Part shown: positions 7,166 to 15,574 of the stretch, in pieces
How positions within the stretch are numbered: the stretch's first letter is position 1
Layout: each line of letters begins with the position of its first letter
Assembly (NCBI GenBank): GCA_964500895.1
Contig: CAZCQP010000004.1
Location: forward strand, 1 to 64,000
DNA: 64,000 nt
Direction: 5' to 3'
Origin: CAZCQP01 sp964500895
GTDB taxonomy: Bacteria; Bacillota; Clostridia; Lachnospirales; JAISER01
Position numbers and translations under genes: made by a program
Notes under the pieces: generated by a model
Seen by the model: only the letters and a program-made list of their open reading frames with translations
Databases searched by the model: none
What the model was told of the DNA's origin: nothing

Positions 7166-8890
7166 ATGGCTGAATATTTATCACCAGGGGTTTATGTGGA
7201 GGAGTTTGACTCCAGTTCGCCCCCTGTATCCAGTGTAAGTACAAGCACCATGGGGTTTGTTGGGGTAACGGAAAAAGGCCCGGACACAGGGCTTCCTGTG
7301 TTGGTGACCAGTGCGGCGGCGTTTAGAAGGGTTTTTGGTGGGGAATTGTCCGAAGGGGAATTTGAAGCATACCGCTACCTGGCCTACGCCGTTAACCAAT
7401 TTTTTGTGAATGGGGGCACCCGTTGCTACATTAAACGTGTGGTGCCTAAAGATGCAACAAAAGCTTGCAATGTAGAGGATGTGGCCAGCTCTCCCGTGGT
7501 TTTTTACGCATCCAACCCCGGTGTGTGGGGCAACAAAATCACCATTGCCGTGAAGCCTTCGTCTAAAGCCAAAACCCAGGTGTTGGAAAAGGTTGAAGCT
7601 TTAGGCAAAGAAAAATACAAGCTAAAAAATGCCGCCGGTTTTCTCCCGGATGACATTGTGGAAGTGAACAACGGCAGCAATTTGTTGTATAACAAAATTG
7701 AATCTGTGGATGGCAATTTTGTCATATTCAAAGCGCCTTTTGAAGAAAACATCATCGACACAGACATTCTGCCCAAAATAACCATCAGTACGGCAGAAAT
7801 TGACATTGAAGTGCGGGCGGAAGGCCAGTCGGAAGTGTATGAACACTGTTCCTTTAACCAGAACAGCCGCTACTTTATTGATGTGAAGCTAGCCAAGTCC
7901 GAATTGGTGACGGCCAAAGCCACCGCTGTAAATGAAATCATTAGCCCATTCAAGCGCATTTCTGGAAAAGAGGACGATGTTTTTTACATCAGCCTTTTTG
8001 GCGGGCAAAATGGTACCCCCGCTGCCATTTCCAGCAGCGACTTTGTGGGGGAAGATAATGGCCCCGGCAACCGCAGTGGCATTCAAAGCTTTATAGACAA
8101 CGAGGAAGTGAGCCTGATGGCGGTGCCCGGCATCACAGAACCAGGCGTGGCTTTGCAGCTTGTTGCCCATTGCGAAAGGCTAAAAAACCGTTTTGCCATT
8201 TTGGATTTTCCCAATGATTTACGCACCGACACAGACATTATCAACTACCGCAATTATTTTGACAGTGATTATGCTGCCCTGTACCATCCTTGGGTCAAAG
8301 TGTTGGACCCCCTCACCCAAAACGCCATTGCCATTCCGCCCTCCGGTTCCATTGGCGGGGTGTATGCCAGAACCGACAACACCAGGGGCGTGCACAAAGC
8401 GCCTGCCAACGAAATTGTCAGTGCCTGTGTGGGGCTAATGTATAATTATACCACCGGTGAGCAGGACGTGTTGAACCCTAAGGGGGTTAACCTCATCCGC
8501 AGCTTTCCCGGCCAGGGCATTCGTGTGTGGGGTGCCAGAACCGCAAGCTCCAACAGCTTGTGGCGTTACATCAACGTAAGAAGGCTTTTCATTTACATAG
8601 AGGAGTCCATTAAAGCCAGCACCAATTGGGTGGTGTTTGAACCCAACGACCAATTTTTGTGGATTCGGGTGAAACGCACCATCGACATGTTTTTGGGAGA
8701 TGTGTGGCGAAGTGGCGCATTGGTGGGCAGTTCAGAGGCAGAGGCCTTTTTTGTAGACATTGGCCCCAACACCATGACCCAAAACGACATTGATTCCGGC
8801 AGGCTTATTTGCGTGATTGGCGTGGCCCCTGTGAAACCAGCAGAATTTGTAATTTTCAGAATCACCCAAAAAACCAACGGCGCACAGTAA
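7166..8890 (+). CDS. CIS contractile sheath protein (Afp2-4/Pvc2-4-like)
   Basis: 574 residues. The N-terminus MAEYLSPGVYVEEFDSSS and the early GFVGVTEKGP are hallmarks of phage-tail sheath proteins of the Afp/PVC and gp18 type. The C-terminal domain carries the conserved sheath end: RVWGARTASSNSLWRYINVRR, then an IEESIKASTNWVVFEPND-like stretch. Sheath subunits wrap the inner tube and contract to drive it outward. Only one sheath gene is present, whereas Afp has three. It is the first gene of the plus-strand operon, with GGGGG ahead of the ATG and 17 bases before the tube gene. Confidence 0.95.
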   Translation: MAEYLSPGVYVEEFDSSSPPVSSVSTSTMGFVGVTEKGPDTGLPVLVTSAAAFRRVFGGELSEGEFEAYRYLAYAVNQFFVNGGTRCYIKRVVPKDATKACNVEDVASSPVVFYASNPGVWGNKITIAVKPSSKAKTQVLEKVEALGKEKYKLKNAAGFLPDDIVEVNNGSNLLYNKIESVDGNFVIFKAPFEENIIDTDILPKITISTAEIDIEVRAEGQSEVYEHCSFNQNSRYFIDVKLAKSELVTAKATAVNEIISPFKRISGKEDDVFYISLFGGQNGTPAAISSSDFVGEDNGPGNRSGIQSFIDNEEVSLMAVPGITEPGVALQLVAHCERLKNRFAILDFPNDLRTDTDIINYRNYFDSDYAALYHPWVKVLDPLTQNAIAIPPSGSIGGVYARTDNTRGVHKAPANEIVSACVGLMYNYTTGEQDVLNPKGVNLIRSFPGQGIRVWGARTASSNSLWRYINVRRLFIYIEESIKASTNWVVFEPNDQFLWIRVKRTIDMFLGDVWRSGALVGSSEAEAFFVDIGPNTMTQNDIDSGRLICVIGVAPVKPAEFVIFRITQKTNGAQ

Positions 8891-8907
8891 ACGGGTAGGA
8901 GGCTTAT

Positions 8908-9363
8908 ATGAGCGATATTGTATATCCATTTAAGAATTATCGGTTCAAGGTGGAAATAAACGGTATACAAACCGGTGCTTTCAGTGAGGTTTCCGGCATA
9001 GATGCCACCTATGACGTGGTGGAATACCGGGAAGGGGATGCGGCTGAAAATACGGTGCGCAAAATGCCCGGCTTGGTGAAATACGGCAACGTCACCTTAA
9101 AAAGAGGTGTCATTGATAAAATTGAGTTTTTCACCTGGATTGATGATGTGAAAACCGGGTTTTATGGCGACAAAACCAGAAAAGACATTACCATTAGCAT
9201 TTTGAAGGATGCGGCCAGCGGAAACGGGGAAGTGGCGGCTTCCTGGACCATTGTTCGGGCGTGGCCTTGCAAATATACCGGGCCGGAACTGAAAGGCTCT
9301 GCATCGGAAGTGGCCATTGAATCCATTGAATTTGCCCACGAAGGGCTTACACGCACCATTTAA
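8908..9363 (+). CDS. CIS inner tube protein (Afp1/gp19-like)
   Basis: 151 residues of the T4 gp19-like tail-tube family. Typical features: YPFKNYRFKVEINGIQTGAFSEVSGID at the N-terminus (positions 4-30), a YREGD motif, the GLVKYGNVTLKRGV beta hairpin and the C-terminal IESIEFAHEGL. Hexameric rings of this protein would stack into the tube that is driven through the target membrane. It directly follows the sheath gene with a TAGGAGG site. Its position and its similarity to the shorter second tube gene (9994-10416) suggest that this one forms the bulk of the tube. Confidence 0.95.
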   Translation: MSDIVYPFKNYRFKVEINGIQTGAFSEVSGIDATYDVVEYREGDAAENTVRKMPGLVKYGNVTLKRGVIDKIEFFTWIDDVKTGFYGDKTRKDITISILKDAASGNGEVAASWTIVRAWPCKYTGPELKGSASEVAIESIEFAHEGLTRTI

Positions 9364-9388
9364 TGCATGAAAACTAGGAGTGTGACTG

Positions 9389-9757
9389 ATGCAAATGATG
9401 ACAGAATATCCCTTTGAACTACCCAAAGGTTATTTGGACGAAAGCGGTGTTGTGCACCGAAAAGGCGTAATGCGGCTGGCTACGGCGGCAGATGAGATCA
9501 TGCCTTTAAGGGACCCACGGGTTCAGCAAAACCCAGGTTATTTAACCATCATATTGTTGGCCCGGGTGGTCACAAAGCTGGGGGAAGTGCCGGTGATGAA
9601 CACCCATGTGATTGAAAACCTATTTACGGCAGACTTGGCTTTTTTACAAGACATGTACCAGCGCATTAACCAGGAGGATACGCCCCAAATAGCACTCACT
9701 TGCCCCCATTGCGGTGAAACCAGCCAGCAGCCATGGCCTTTTTTGGGGGAGCTTTAA
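9389..9757 (+). CDS. Tail assembly-type protein of CIS loci
   Basis: 122 residues, soluble and mostly alpha-helical by eye. It begins with a beta-like FELPKGYLDESGVVHRKGVM stretch (positions 8-27) and ends in a single CPHCGE half zinc-finger-like motif. Small proteins with this start follow the tube gene in many eCIS loci and resemble phage tail-assembly (tape-measure chaperone) proteins. Its end overlaps the next small ORF by 25 bases in another frame, reminiscent of the overlapping chaperone pair gpG/gpGT in phages, though no slippery site was identified. Function is inferred. Confidence 0.65.
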   Translation: MQMMTEYPFELPKGYLDESGVVHRKGVMRLATAADEIMPLRDPRVQQNPGYLTIILLARVVTKLGEVPVMNTHVIENLFTADLAFLQDMYQRINQEDTPQIALTCPHCGETSQQPWPFLGEL

Positions 9758-9945
9758 AAAGCTATCCTTTAGATAAGCTTTACGAGGAAATGGCTTTCAT
9801 TGCCTACTACAACCATTGGTCCCGTGAAGAGGTGATGCATTTGGCCCACCGTGAACGGCAGCTCTGGTGCGATGAAATTTCTAAAATCAATAAAGCCATT
9901 AACGGGGACAAAGACAAGCAAAACATTTTCGATGTGGATGTATAA
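9733..9945 (+). CDS. DUF6760-like small CIS protein
   Basis: 70 residues with the pattern YPLDKLYEEMAFIAYYNHWS followed by EVMHLAHRERQLWCDEISKIN (residues 10-52). I recognise this from memory as a small conserved protein (DUF6760) found next to tube genes in eCIS loci; its function is unknown. The ATG lies inside the preceding gene (25-base overlap), suggesting translational coupling and a joint role in tail assembly. Confidence 0.65.
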   Translation: MAFFGGALKSYPLDKLYEEMAFIAYYNHWSREEVMHLAHRERQLWCDEISKINKAINGDKDKQNIFDVDV

Positions 9946-9993
9946 CCCCTGTTCATAAGCCAAGCCCAAGCAAGCTTAAGGAGCGCTAACCCA

Positions 9994-10416
9994 GTGAGTG
10001 ATTCTTTTCCGGTGTTGTCCCACCGGTTTTACGTTATTTTTAACAATCAAATTGAAATGCACTTTTCAAAAATCTCTGAAATGACATTAAAAGCATCCCA
10101 CATAACCCCTTTTAATGAAGGTGGTGCCAACAAGCCCTACTTTTTGAGGGACTACCAAAAAACGCTGAATACCCTGACGCTGGAAAAAGGGTTCGGCACC
10201 CTAGATGTCTTGAACATGATGCATAAAGTGCACGACATGACCATTGTTGTGAAACAAAGCGACGGCACAGTGAAAAGCGTGTTTTATGCACGCCGGGCAG
10301 TGGTGCAGGATGTGAAGCTTTCGGAATTAACTGGGGCGACGTCCCAGGTGTTAATTCAAAAAATGACCATTGTTTATAATAACTTTCAATATGTGACGCC
10401 CCCCGGAAAACCATAA
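9994..10416 (+). CDS. Second CIS tube protein (Afp5-like, gp19 family)
   Basis: 140 residues with the gp19-like tube pattern: FPVLSHRFYVIFNNQIEMHFSKIS at the start (positions 4-27), LNTLTLEKGFG in the middle and a C-terminal KMTIVYNNFQYV. In Afp/PVC particles the Afp5 class forms the special tube ring nearest the spike and hub, and gene order fits that role here. It starts with GTG, with AAGGAG about 11 bases upstream. It is less similar to the main tube protein than Afp1 and Afp5 paralogues often are. Confidence 0.85.
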   Translation: MSDSFPVLSHRFYVIFNNQIEMHFSKISEMTLKASHITPFNEGGANKPYFLRDYQKTLNTLTLEKGFGTLDVLNMMHKVHDMTIVVKQSDGTVKSVFYARRAVVQDVKLSELTGATSQVLIQKMTIVYNNFQYVTPPGKP

Positions 10417-10425
10417 GGTGATACT

Positions 10426-13400
10426 ATGCGCATTGGTAAGCCATTCAAGCTGTCGGCCAAAGGCATCGGTTCTTTGAACAACCGGTTTGCTCAAAACATT
10501 TTATCAAAAGCCCGCATTTCAAGCATGAATGTGGGCAGAGATTTTATTTATGCCTCCGGGCTTGGCATTGGCCAGCATGTGTTGGTTCAGCATGTTTCCG
10601 TTCAACATGTGTCTTTAACCAACATCTATAATCAAACCCAGATTACGCATTTGACCCAGATTGTGCATCAAAACCAGATTGCGAACCGGCAAGATAATAA
10701 AAAAAAAGTATTTTTTAAGACTGGCTTGCAAAAGCTGATGCAACTTTCCAGCCTGCGGCAGGTAAACTCATTGAGCCAGTCTGTCCGGCCATACGCAGGA
10801 GGGTTAACACATGTGCTTGAAAGAGATGATGACGGTTTTGGCGGGCAATCAGCACGATGGGTTATGGTGCCTGGAAATGAAAGTGGGTACCTGCGTCTGT
10901 TGCGGTTTTGGCTTACAGAAAAATATGCATGGGCACGGGAGTTTGCGGAACATTATGTAAAGCTATCCAATTTTTTTCTGGCCGTGAATAAGCTGGCTAT
11001 AAACCGTTTGCAGTACGATGGCAGTTTTGAAAGTCAAGTGCAACATTCTGTATCCTGGTTGTTGAAGCAAAGGGTATTGTGGCAAGATTATGAGAAGGGC
11101 AATACTTTGACCCATTGGCAGCAAAGGAAAAACCTTGAAAATGAAATACTACTTTCTTTAGACTGGATGTTTGCGCAAAAGTTACTATTCCAAGCCCAAG
11201 GGAAAAGCAGCGCCGTTATGCATAGGCAGCAAAGGGAAAATATAAGAAATAAAGTGCATCTTTCAGCACACCGTTTGCTTATACAAAGGGCACTGTTGCA
11301 AGATTATAAGAAAAGCCATGCCCTGGAACATTGGCATCATAGAGAAAGCACTAAAAGTCAAGTACAATTCTCTGCACACCGATTGTTACAAAGAGCTCTG
11401 TTGCAAACTCAAGCGCAAAATAATGCCGTGACACATTGGCAGCAAAGGGAAAATATAAGAAATAAAGTGCATCTTTCAACACACCGTTTGCTTGTGCAAA
11501 GGGCGCTGTTCCAAGCTTATAAGAAAAGCGATGCCTTGATACATTGGCACTATGGGGAAAGCACTAAAAATCAAGTACGGCAATCTGCCCGCCAGATGCT
11601 TGTGCAAAGGGCACTGTTGCAAGCCTATGAGCAAAGCAATACCGAGACCCAGTGGCATCAAAGGAAAAGCATTAAAAACCAAGTGCAATTTTCTGCCCAT
11701 AGGCTGCTTATGCAAATTGCACTGCTGCAAAATTATGAGAAGAACAATACCGTAACCCGTGAACAGAAAAGGAAAAACACTGAAAATCAAGTGCAAATTT
11801 CTGCCTATCGGATGTTTATGCAAAGGAGACTGCTGCACGCTTATAGGCGAAGAGATGTCCTGACACGCTGGTACCATAGAGAAAACATTAAGAGTCAAGA
11901 ACAATTATCTGCCCATCGGTTGTTTATGCAAGAAGCACTATTGCAAATGCACGAGAAGAGCAATACCGCAACCCAGCGGCAACAAAGGGAAAACATTAAA
12001 AATAAAGTGCAAATTGCAGCTCACTGGTTGCTTATGCAAAGGGCACTGTTGCAAGTTTATAAGAAAAACGATGCTTTGACACATTGGCACTATAGAGAAA
12101 GCATTAAAAGTCAAGAACAATTCTCTGCCCATCGGCTGCTTATGCAAAAAACACTATTACAAACTCACGAGAAGAGCAATACCGTAACCCAACGGCATCA
12201 AAGGGAAAACATTAAAAATAAAGTGCAACTTTCAGCTCACCGGCTGTTTATACACAGGGTACTGTTGCAAACTTATGTGAAGCACAATTTGGTGCCCCGG
12301 TGGCAGCAAAGGGCTATCATTAAAAACGAAGCACAACTTTCTTTTCAATGGAGGTTTGTGCAAAGGTTACTATTGCAAGCTAAAAAGCAAAGCAATGTCG
12401 TCACCCAGTGGCATCAAAGAGAAAGCATTAAAAATAAAGTACAGCTTTCTGCCTATCGGATGTTGTTGCAAGCTTATAGGCATAGCGATGCTCTGGCACA
12501 CTGGTACCATAGCGAAAGCACCAAAAGTCAAGTGCAATTCTCTGCACATTGGCTATTTATGCAAAAGGTACTGCTGCAAACTCACGAGAAGACCTATGGG
12601 CAACGATGGAAAAGCATTGAAAATCAAGTGCAACTTTCAGCTCATCAGCGGTTCATGCAAAGAGCAAAAGTGGAAATACATGGGAAAACCAATGCACTTA
12701 CCCATGGGCACCATAGAGAAAGTATTGAAAAACAAGTGCAGCATTATGTTCGCCAGGTGATGATGCAAAGGGCAGTGCTGCAAGATTATGAAAAAAACAA
12801 CATTGTAGCCCAGTGGCGGCAACGGGATAGTGTTAGAAACAAAGTACAACGTTCTTTAGGCTGGAGGTTTGTACAAAGGTTGCTGTTGCAAACTCGAGAG
12901 AAAACCAATGCCGTGACCCACTGGAACCAAAGGGAAAACATTAAAAATGAAGCACAACTTTCTGTTCACCAGCTACTGATGCAAAGGGCACAGTTGCAAA
13001 CCTATGAACAAAGGCATCTAGTGCTTTATGAGCGAGCAAGAGACAGAATTCAACATCAAGCTTACAATTTTATTAAACATCTACGTGCAAGAACGTCCAT
13101 ATGGCAGCAATGTCTTTTAGCTGTACAAATAATGTGCCAACCAAATGGCGCTAGGGGTTTGCCTCCAAAAAGTAGCCAACTAAAGTTTGGTGAGCTAGAA
13201 CAGAGAAAGAATGTTTTCATGCTTACTATTGGCGGTACTTCTGAAGCAGCACGGCATATGGTTAGAAAAGTGCCTGGCGCACAACACCTCCTGCAACTGG
13301 CCTCATTCAAAACTACACCAACCTTTGAAAAGCCAGAAACGACACACCCGCAAACGCCGGTGCACACGGGAATAAGCATGGAGCACCGCATGCAATGGCA

Positions 13401-13686
13401 AGACAAGGGTTCCCAGAAGCAAGCGGCGGCCATGCAGGATATTGCAGATGAAATTCAAGAAAAAAACCTTTCAGCCCTTCACCGCATGATGGATGTATAC
13501 GAGCAAAAAGAGCAAGCACACAATACTCAAATTTGGGAAACACTCAATCGGCTAGTGGGCAAGCAGGAGCAGATTGAGGGCACCGGGGGAGCAGGCAGGC
13601 TGCCGGACATTGATGCCATCACCGATATGATTTACATGCGGCTGGAACGCAGCCTTTTAAGCGCCCGGCGAAAAGTTGGAAAATAA
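10426..13686 (+). CDS. Giant 36-residue-repeat helical protein; candidate CIS tape measure/ruler
   Basis: 1086 residues, extremely rich in Gln, His, Arg, Lys and Leu. Residues about 207-880 consist of 19 repeats of about 36 residues. The consensus starts LSAHRLLMQRALLQ, continues with a polar YEKSN-type turn, then THWHQRENIKNKVQ. The repeats have regular hydrophobic spacing, no Pro or Gly, and should form long amphipathic helices. The N-terminal 200 residues and the C-terminal 200 residues are non-repeated; the end (DIDAITDMIYMRLERSLL) is again helical. It sits between the Afp5-like and Afp7-like genes. No separate tape-measure gene was found, so a length ruler inside the tube is my leading guess. 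A cargo protein or scaffold is the alternative. No homologue is recognised by sequence. Confidence 0.7.
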   Translation: MRIGKPFKLSAKGIGSLNNRFAQNILSKARISSMNVGRDFIYASGLGIGQHVLVQHVSVQHVSLTNIYNQTQITHLTQIVHQNQIANRQDNKKKVFFKTGLQKLMQLSSLRQVNSLSQSVRPYAGGLTHVLERDDDGFGGQSARWVMVPGNESGYLRLLRFWLTEKYAWAREFAEHYVKLSNFFLAVNKLAINRLQYDGSFESQVQHSVSWLLKQRVLWQDYEKGNTLTHWQQRKNLENEILLSLDWMFAQKLLFQAQGKSSAVMHRQQRENIRNKVHLSAHRLLIQRALLQDYKKSHALEHWHHRESTKSQVQFSAHRLLQRALLQTQAQNNAVTHWQQRENIRNKVHLSTHRLLVQRALFQAYKKSDALIHWHYGESTKNQVRQSARQMLVQRALLQAYEQSNTETQWHQRKSIKNQVQFSAHRLLMQIALLQNYEKNNTVTREQKRKNTENQVQISAYRMFMQRRLLHAYRRRDVLTRWYHRENIKSQEQLSAHRLFMQEALLQMHEKSNTATQRQQRENIKNKVQIAAHWLLMQRALLQVYKKNDALTHWHYRESIKSQEQFSAHRLLMQKTLLQTHEKSNTVTQRHQRENIKNKVQLSAHRLFIHRVLLQTYVKHNLVPRWQQRAIIKNEAQLSFQWRFVQRLLLQAKKQSNVVTQWHQRESIKNKVQLSAYRMLLQAYRHSDALAHWYHSESTKSQVQFSAHWLFMQKVLLQTHEKTYGQRWKSIENQVQLSAHQRFMQRAKVEIHGKTNALTHGHHRESIEKQVQHYVRQVMMQRAVLQDYEKNNIVAQWRQRDSVRNKVQRSLGWRFVQRLLLQTREKTNAVTHWNQRENIKNEAQLSVHQLLMQRAQLQTYEQRHLVLYERARDRIQHQAYNFIKHLRARTSIWQQCLLAVQIMCQPNGARGLPPKSSQLKFGELEQRKNVFMLTIGGTSEAARHMVRKVPGAQHLLQLASFKTTPTFEKPETTHPQTPVHTGISMEHRMQWQDKGSQKQAAAMQDIADEIQEKNLSALHRMMDVYEQKEQAHNTQIWETLNRLVGKQEQIEGTGGAGRLPDIDAITDMIYMRLERSLLSARRKVGK
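11044..13065 (+). repeat. 19 tandem 108-base coding repeats
   Basis: About 19 in-frame copies of a roughly 108-base unit, each encoding 36 residues, with shorter units around 11380, 12460 and 12590. Two classes alternate in places: one with DAL-HW-Y-ESxKSQ and one with NTxT-QRENIKNK, giving a 72-residue higher-order period. A 40-base block at about 11225 recurs 213 bases later with almost no change, so duplication has been recent or ongoing. Confidence 0.9.
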
Positions 13687-13721
13687 GAGGGGCTAGTGGT
13701 TTGCCCATACCGGAGGATTTT

Positions 13722-14429
13722 ATGCTTGAACCCGGCAGTGTTTATAGTGAGGAATTGGAAGAAGCTTTACTCGATATGGATGGCGCCATAGAAAAGGCTA
13801 GAATCATTGTTCTGGGCAACTATGAAGTGCGCCAACATCACAACGCACAGGTTTATAAATATAAGAACAATGAGGTTATTGCGGCGCAATTTAACCCCAC
13901 TGAATATAGCATGAGCTTTACCAGCAACTACAAGCCCCCTTCAAATGCTATTTCCCCGCAAGCCAAAAGAGTGGGGAATTTCCAAAACAACGCCAACAAC
14001 AGCTTAAGTATTAGTTTTACATATGATACCACCATTCAGTTGGACTACCTTAAAAATAATCAAAAAGCCGCTGGGTTTAAGCAAAACACAAATGCCTATG
14101 ACGGGTCTATGGACTTAAACCAGAGCTTTGTTCAAAAGTTTATGGGCCTAACCATGCTGGACAAAAACAGCAACCATCCGCCTCTGGTTCAATTTGCATA
14201 CGGCAGCCTTCGGTATACAGGTTATGTGGCTTCCGTCAAAATTAAATGTGCCCGGTTTAATAAAGTGGGTGAGGTGATTCGGGCGCAGATTGAACTGACC
14301 ATTAACGAAGCAAGCAACAGCCTGAACAAAGGAGGCACCCTTTCCTTTGAAAAAATAAATGCACCCAAAAATTACAATGAAGCGCTAAACAGCAACGCAC
14401 CGGTTGCCATTCAAAATGCATATCGGTAA
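13722..14429 (+). CDS. CIS Afp7-like baseplate/tube-adaptor protein without LysM
   Basis: 235 residues. The central AAQFNPTEYSMSFTSNYK and the later FTYDTTIQLDYL are typical of the CIS tube-adaptor N-terminal domain seen in Afp7/Pvc7 proteins, as is LVQFAYGSLRYTGYVASV. In Afp7 and many relatives this domain is followed by a LysM module; here the protein ends after the domain. I prefer the ATG at 13722 (GGAGG 5 bases upstream), but a TTG at 13701 is also possible. It probably links the last tube ring to the hub. Confidence 0.8.
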   Translation: MLEPGSVYSEELEEALLDMDGAIEKARIIVLGNYEVRQHHNAQVYKYKNNEVIAAQFNPTEYSMSFTSNYKPPSNAISPQAKRVGNFQNNANNSLSISFTYDTTIQLDYLKNNQKAAGFKQNTNAYDGSMDLNQSFVQKFMGLTMLDKNSNHPPLVQFAYGSLRYTGYVASVKIKCARFNKVGEVIRAQIELTINEASNSLNKGGTLSFEKINAPKNYNEALNSNAPVAIQNAYR

Positions 14430-14440
14430 CAGACTGGGGG

Positions 14441-15574
14441 ATGACGGTGGGAAGCGGGCCTATTTCTCTAAAGGAGCTTTCGGAAAAATACAACATGTTC
14501 ACAAAGCCGGAATTTGAAGTGAAAATTAACGGCAGCCCAGTGGAAGCGCATTTTCTGGATGAACCCATCACCGTGGAGATTACCGCCGGATATGCCGCAG
14601 GTTCCTGTCAATTCGTCATGCAGGGAGAATTTATTTACGATACCTCTGGCAAGATTGCACTGGACGAGAAAATTGGCAAATTGGTGAAGCCGGGTAACAA
14701 GGTGGAAGTATCCATGTGCTACGGCGGGACTGCCAAAACCGGGGTATTCAAAGGCTACATTGATGGGGTTTATATGGATTACGACAACAGCCAGGGGGTT
14801 CACTTAACGGTGGAGTGCCTGGACGGTAAAGGCATCATGATGAACAGCCTCCATTCAGAAACCAAAAAAGGCATAAAAAAATACAGCGAAGCCGTGGCAG
14901 AGGTGTTGAAAGGTTACGCATCCGTGTTAACGGTGAAATCCAGCGGAATAGATAAAAGTGACCCCGAGGTGAACGTAACCATCGAACAGCACAACGAAAG
15001 CGATTATGACTTTGTGGTGCGCATGGCCAAAAAGCTGAATTATGATTTTTATATTGTGAACGGTGAAGTTCAGTTTAGGAAAATATCCAAAACAGAACAA
15101 AACGTCATGGTTCAGTACGAAATTTCCGAATACATCCACACTTTTTCCATGCTCACATCCATGAAAAATAAAGTGAAAAGCGTAACAGTGCGGGCGAATA
15201 ATGAAAAAGACCCGCAAGCCCCCATACAGTCCAAAGTCGACAGCTACATCAACAGGCCGGGGGGAAGCGGTAAGGCGGCGGACATTTCCAACCTGTTGAC
15301 AGACAGGGTTTCCAGAACTGTGATAGACCCGGCGGTAGAATCTGAAGCCGAAGCCAAAGAACGGGCACAGGCCATTTTAAGCACCCTTTCCAATAACGTG
15401 ATGCAAGGTTCCATTGTAACCCCGGGCATTCCAGAACTGATACCGGGCAGAATTGCCCAGGTGAAAGGTTTTGGCCCGGAATTTGACAAAAAATACGCCG
15501 TAACGAAAGTGATTCACCAAATGAAGCAAGGCAATTTTACCACTACGTGTGAACTGGAGGCAGGAAAGCTATGA
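14441..15574 (+). CDS. CIS hub protein (gp27/VgrG N-terminal, phage late control D type)
   Basis: 377 residues resembling the hub half of Afp8/VgrG: two barrel-like domains and the familiar QHNESDYDFVVRMAKKLNYDF segment (roughly residues 182-202), which in this family precedes the hub core. A late segment, IPELIPGRIAQVKGFGPEFD, matches gpD-like proteins. As trimers these hubs join the tube to the spike. It ends in a 4-base overlap with the spike gene. In Afp8 hub and spike are fused; here they are two genes. Confidence 0.85.
   Translation: MTVGSGPISLKELSEKYNMFTKPEFEVKINGSPVEAHFLDEPITVEITAGYAAGSCQFVMQGEFIYDTSGKIALDEKIGKLVKPGNKVEVSMCYGGTAKTGVFKGYIDGVYMDYDNSQGVHLTVECLDGKGIMMNSLHSETKKGIKKYSEAVAEVLKGYASVLTVKSSGIDKSDPEVNVTIEQHNESDYDFVVRMAKKLNYDFYIVNGEVQFRKISKTEQNVMVQYEISEYIHTFSMLTSMKNKVKSVTVRANNEKDPQAPIQSKVDSYINRPGGSGKAADISNLLTDRVSRTVIDPAVESEAEAKERAQAILSTLSNNVMQGSIVTPGIPELIPGRIAQVKGFGPEFDKKYAVTKVIHQMKQGNFTTTCELEAGKL

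Noticed and set aside
11476..11904. Open frames opposite and beside the repeat gene (also 11552-11755, 12356-12760)
   Set aside because: They are by-products of the repetitive composition of the 10426-13686 gene, without ribosome sites or recognisable domains.
11044..13065. CRISPR-like array
   Set aside because: The repeat units are about 108 bases, in frame and protein-coding, with no short identical repeats separated by unique spacers.
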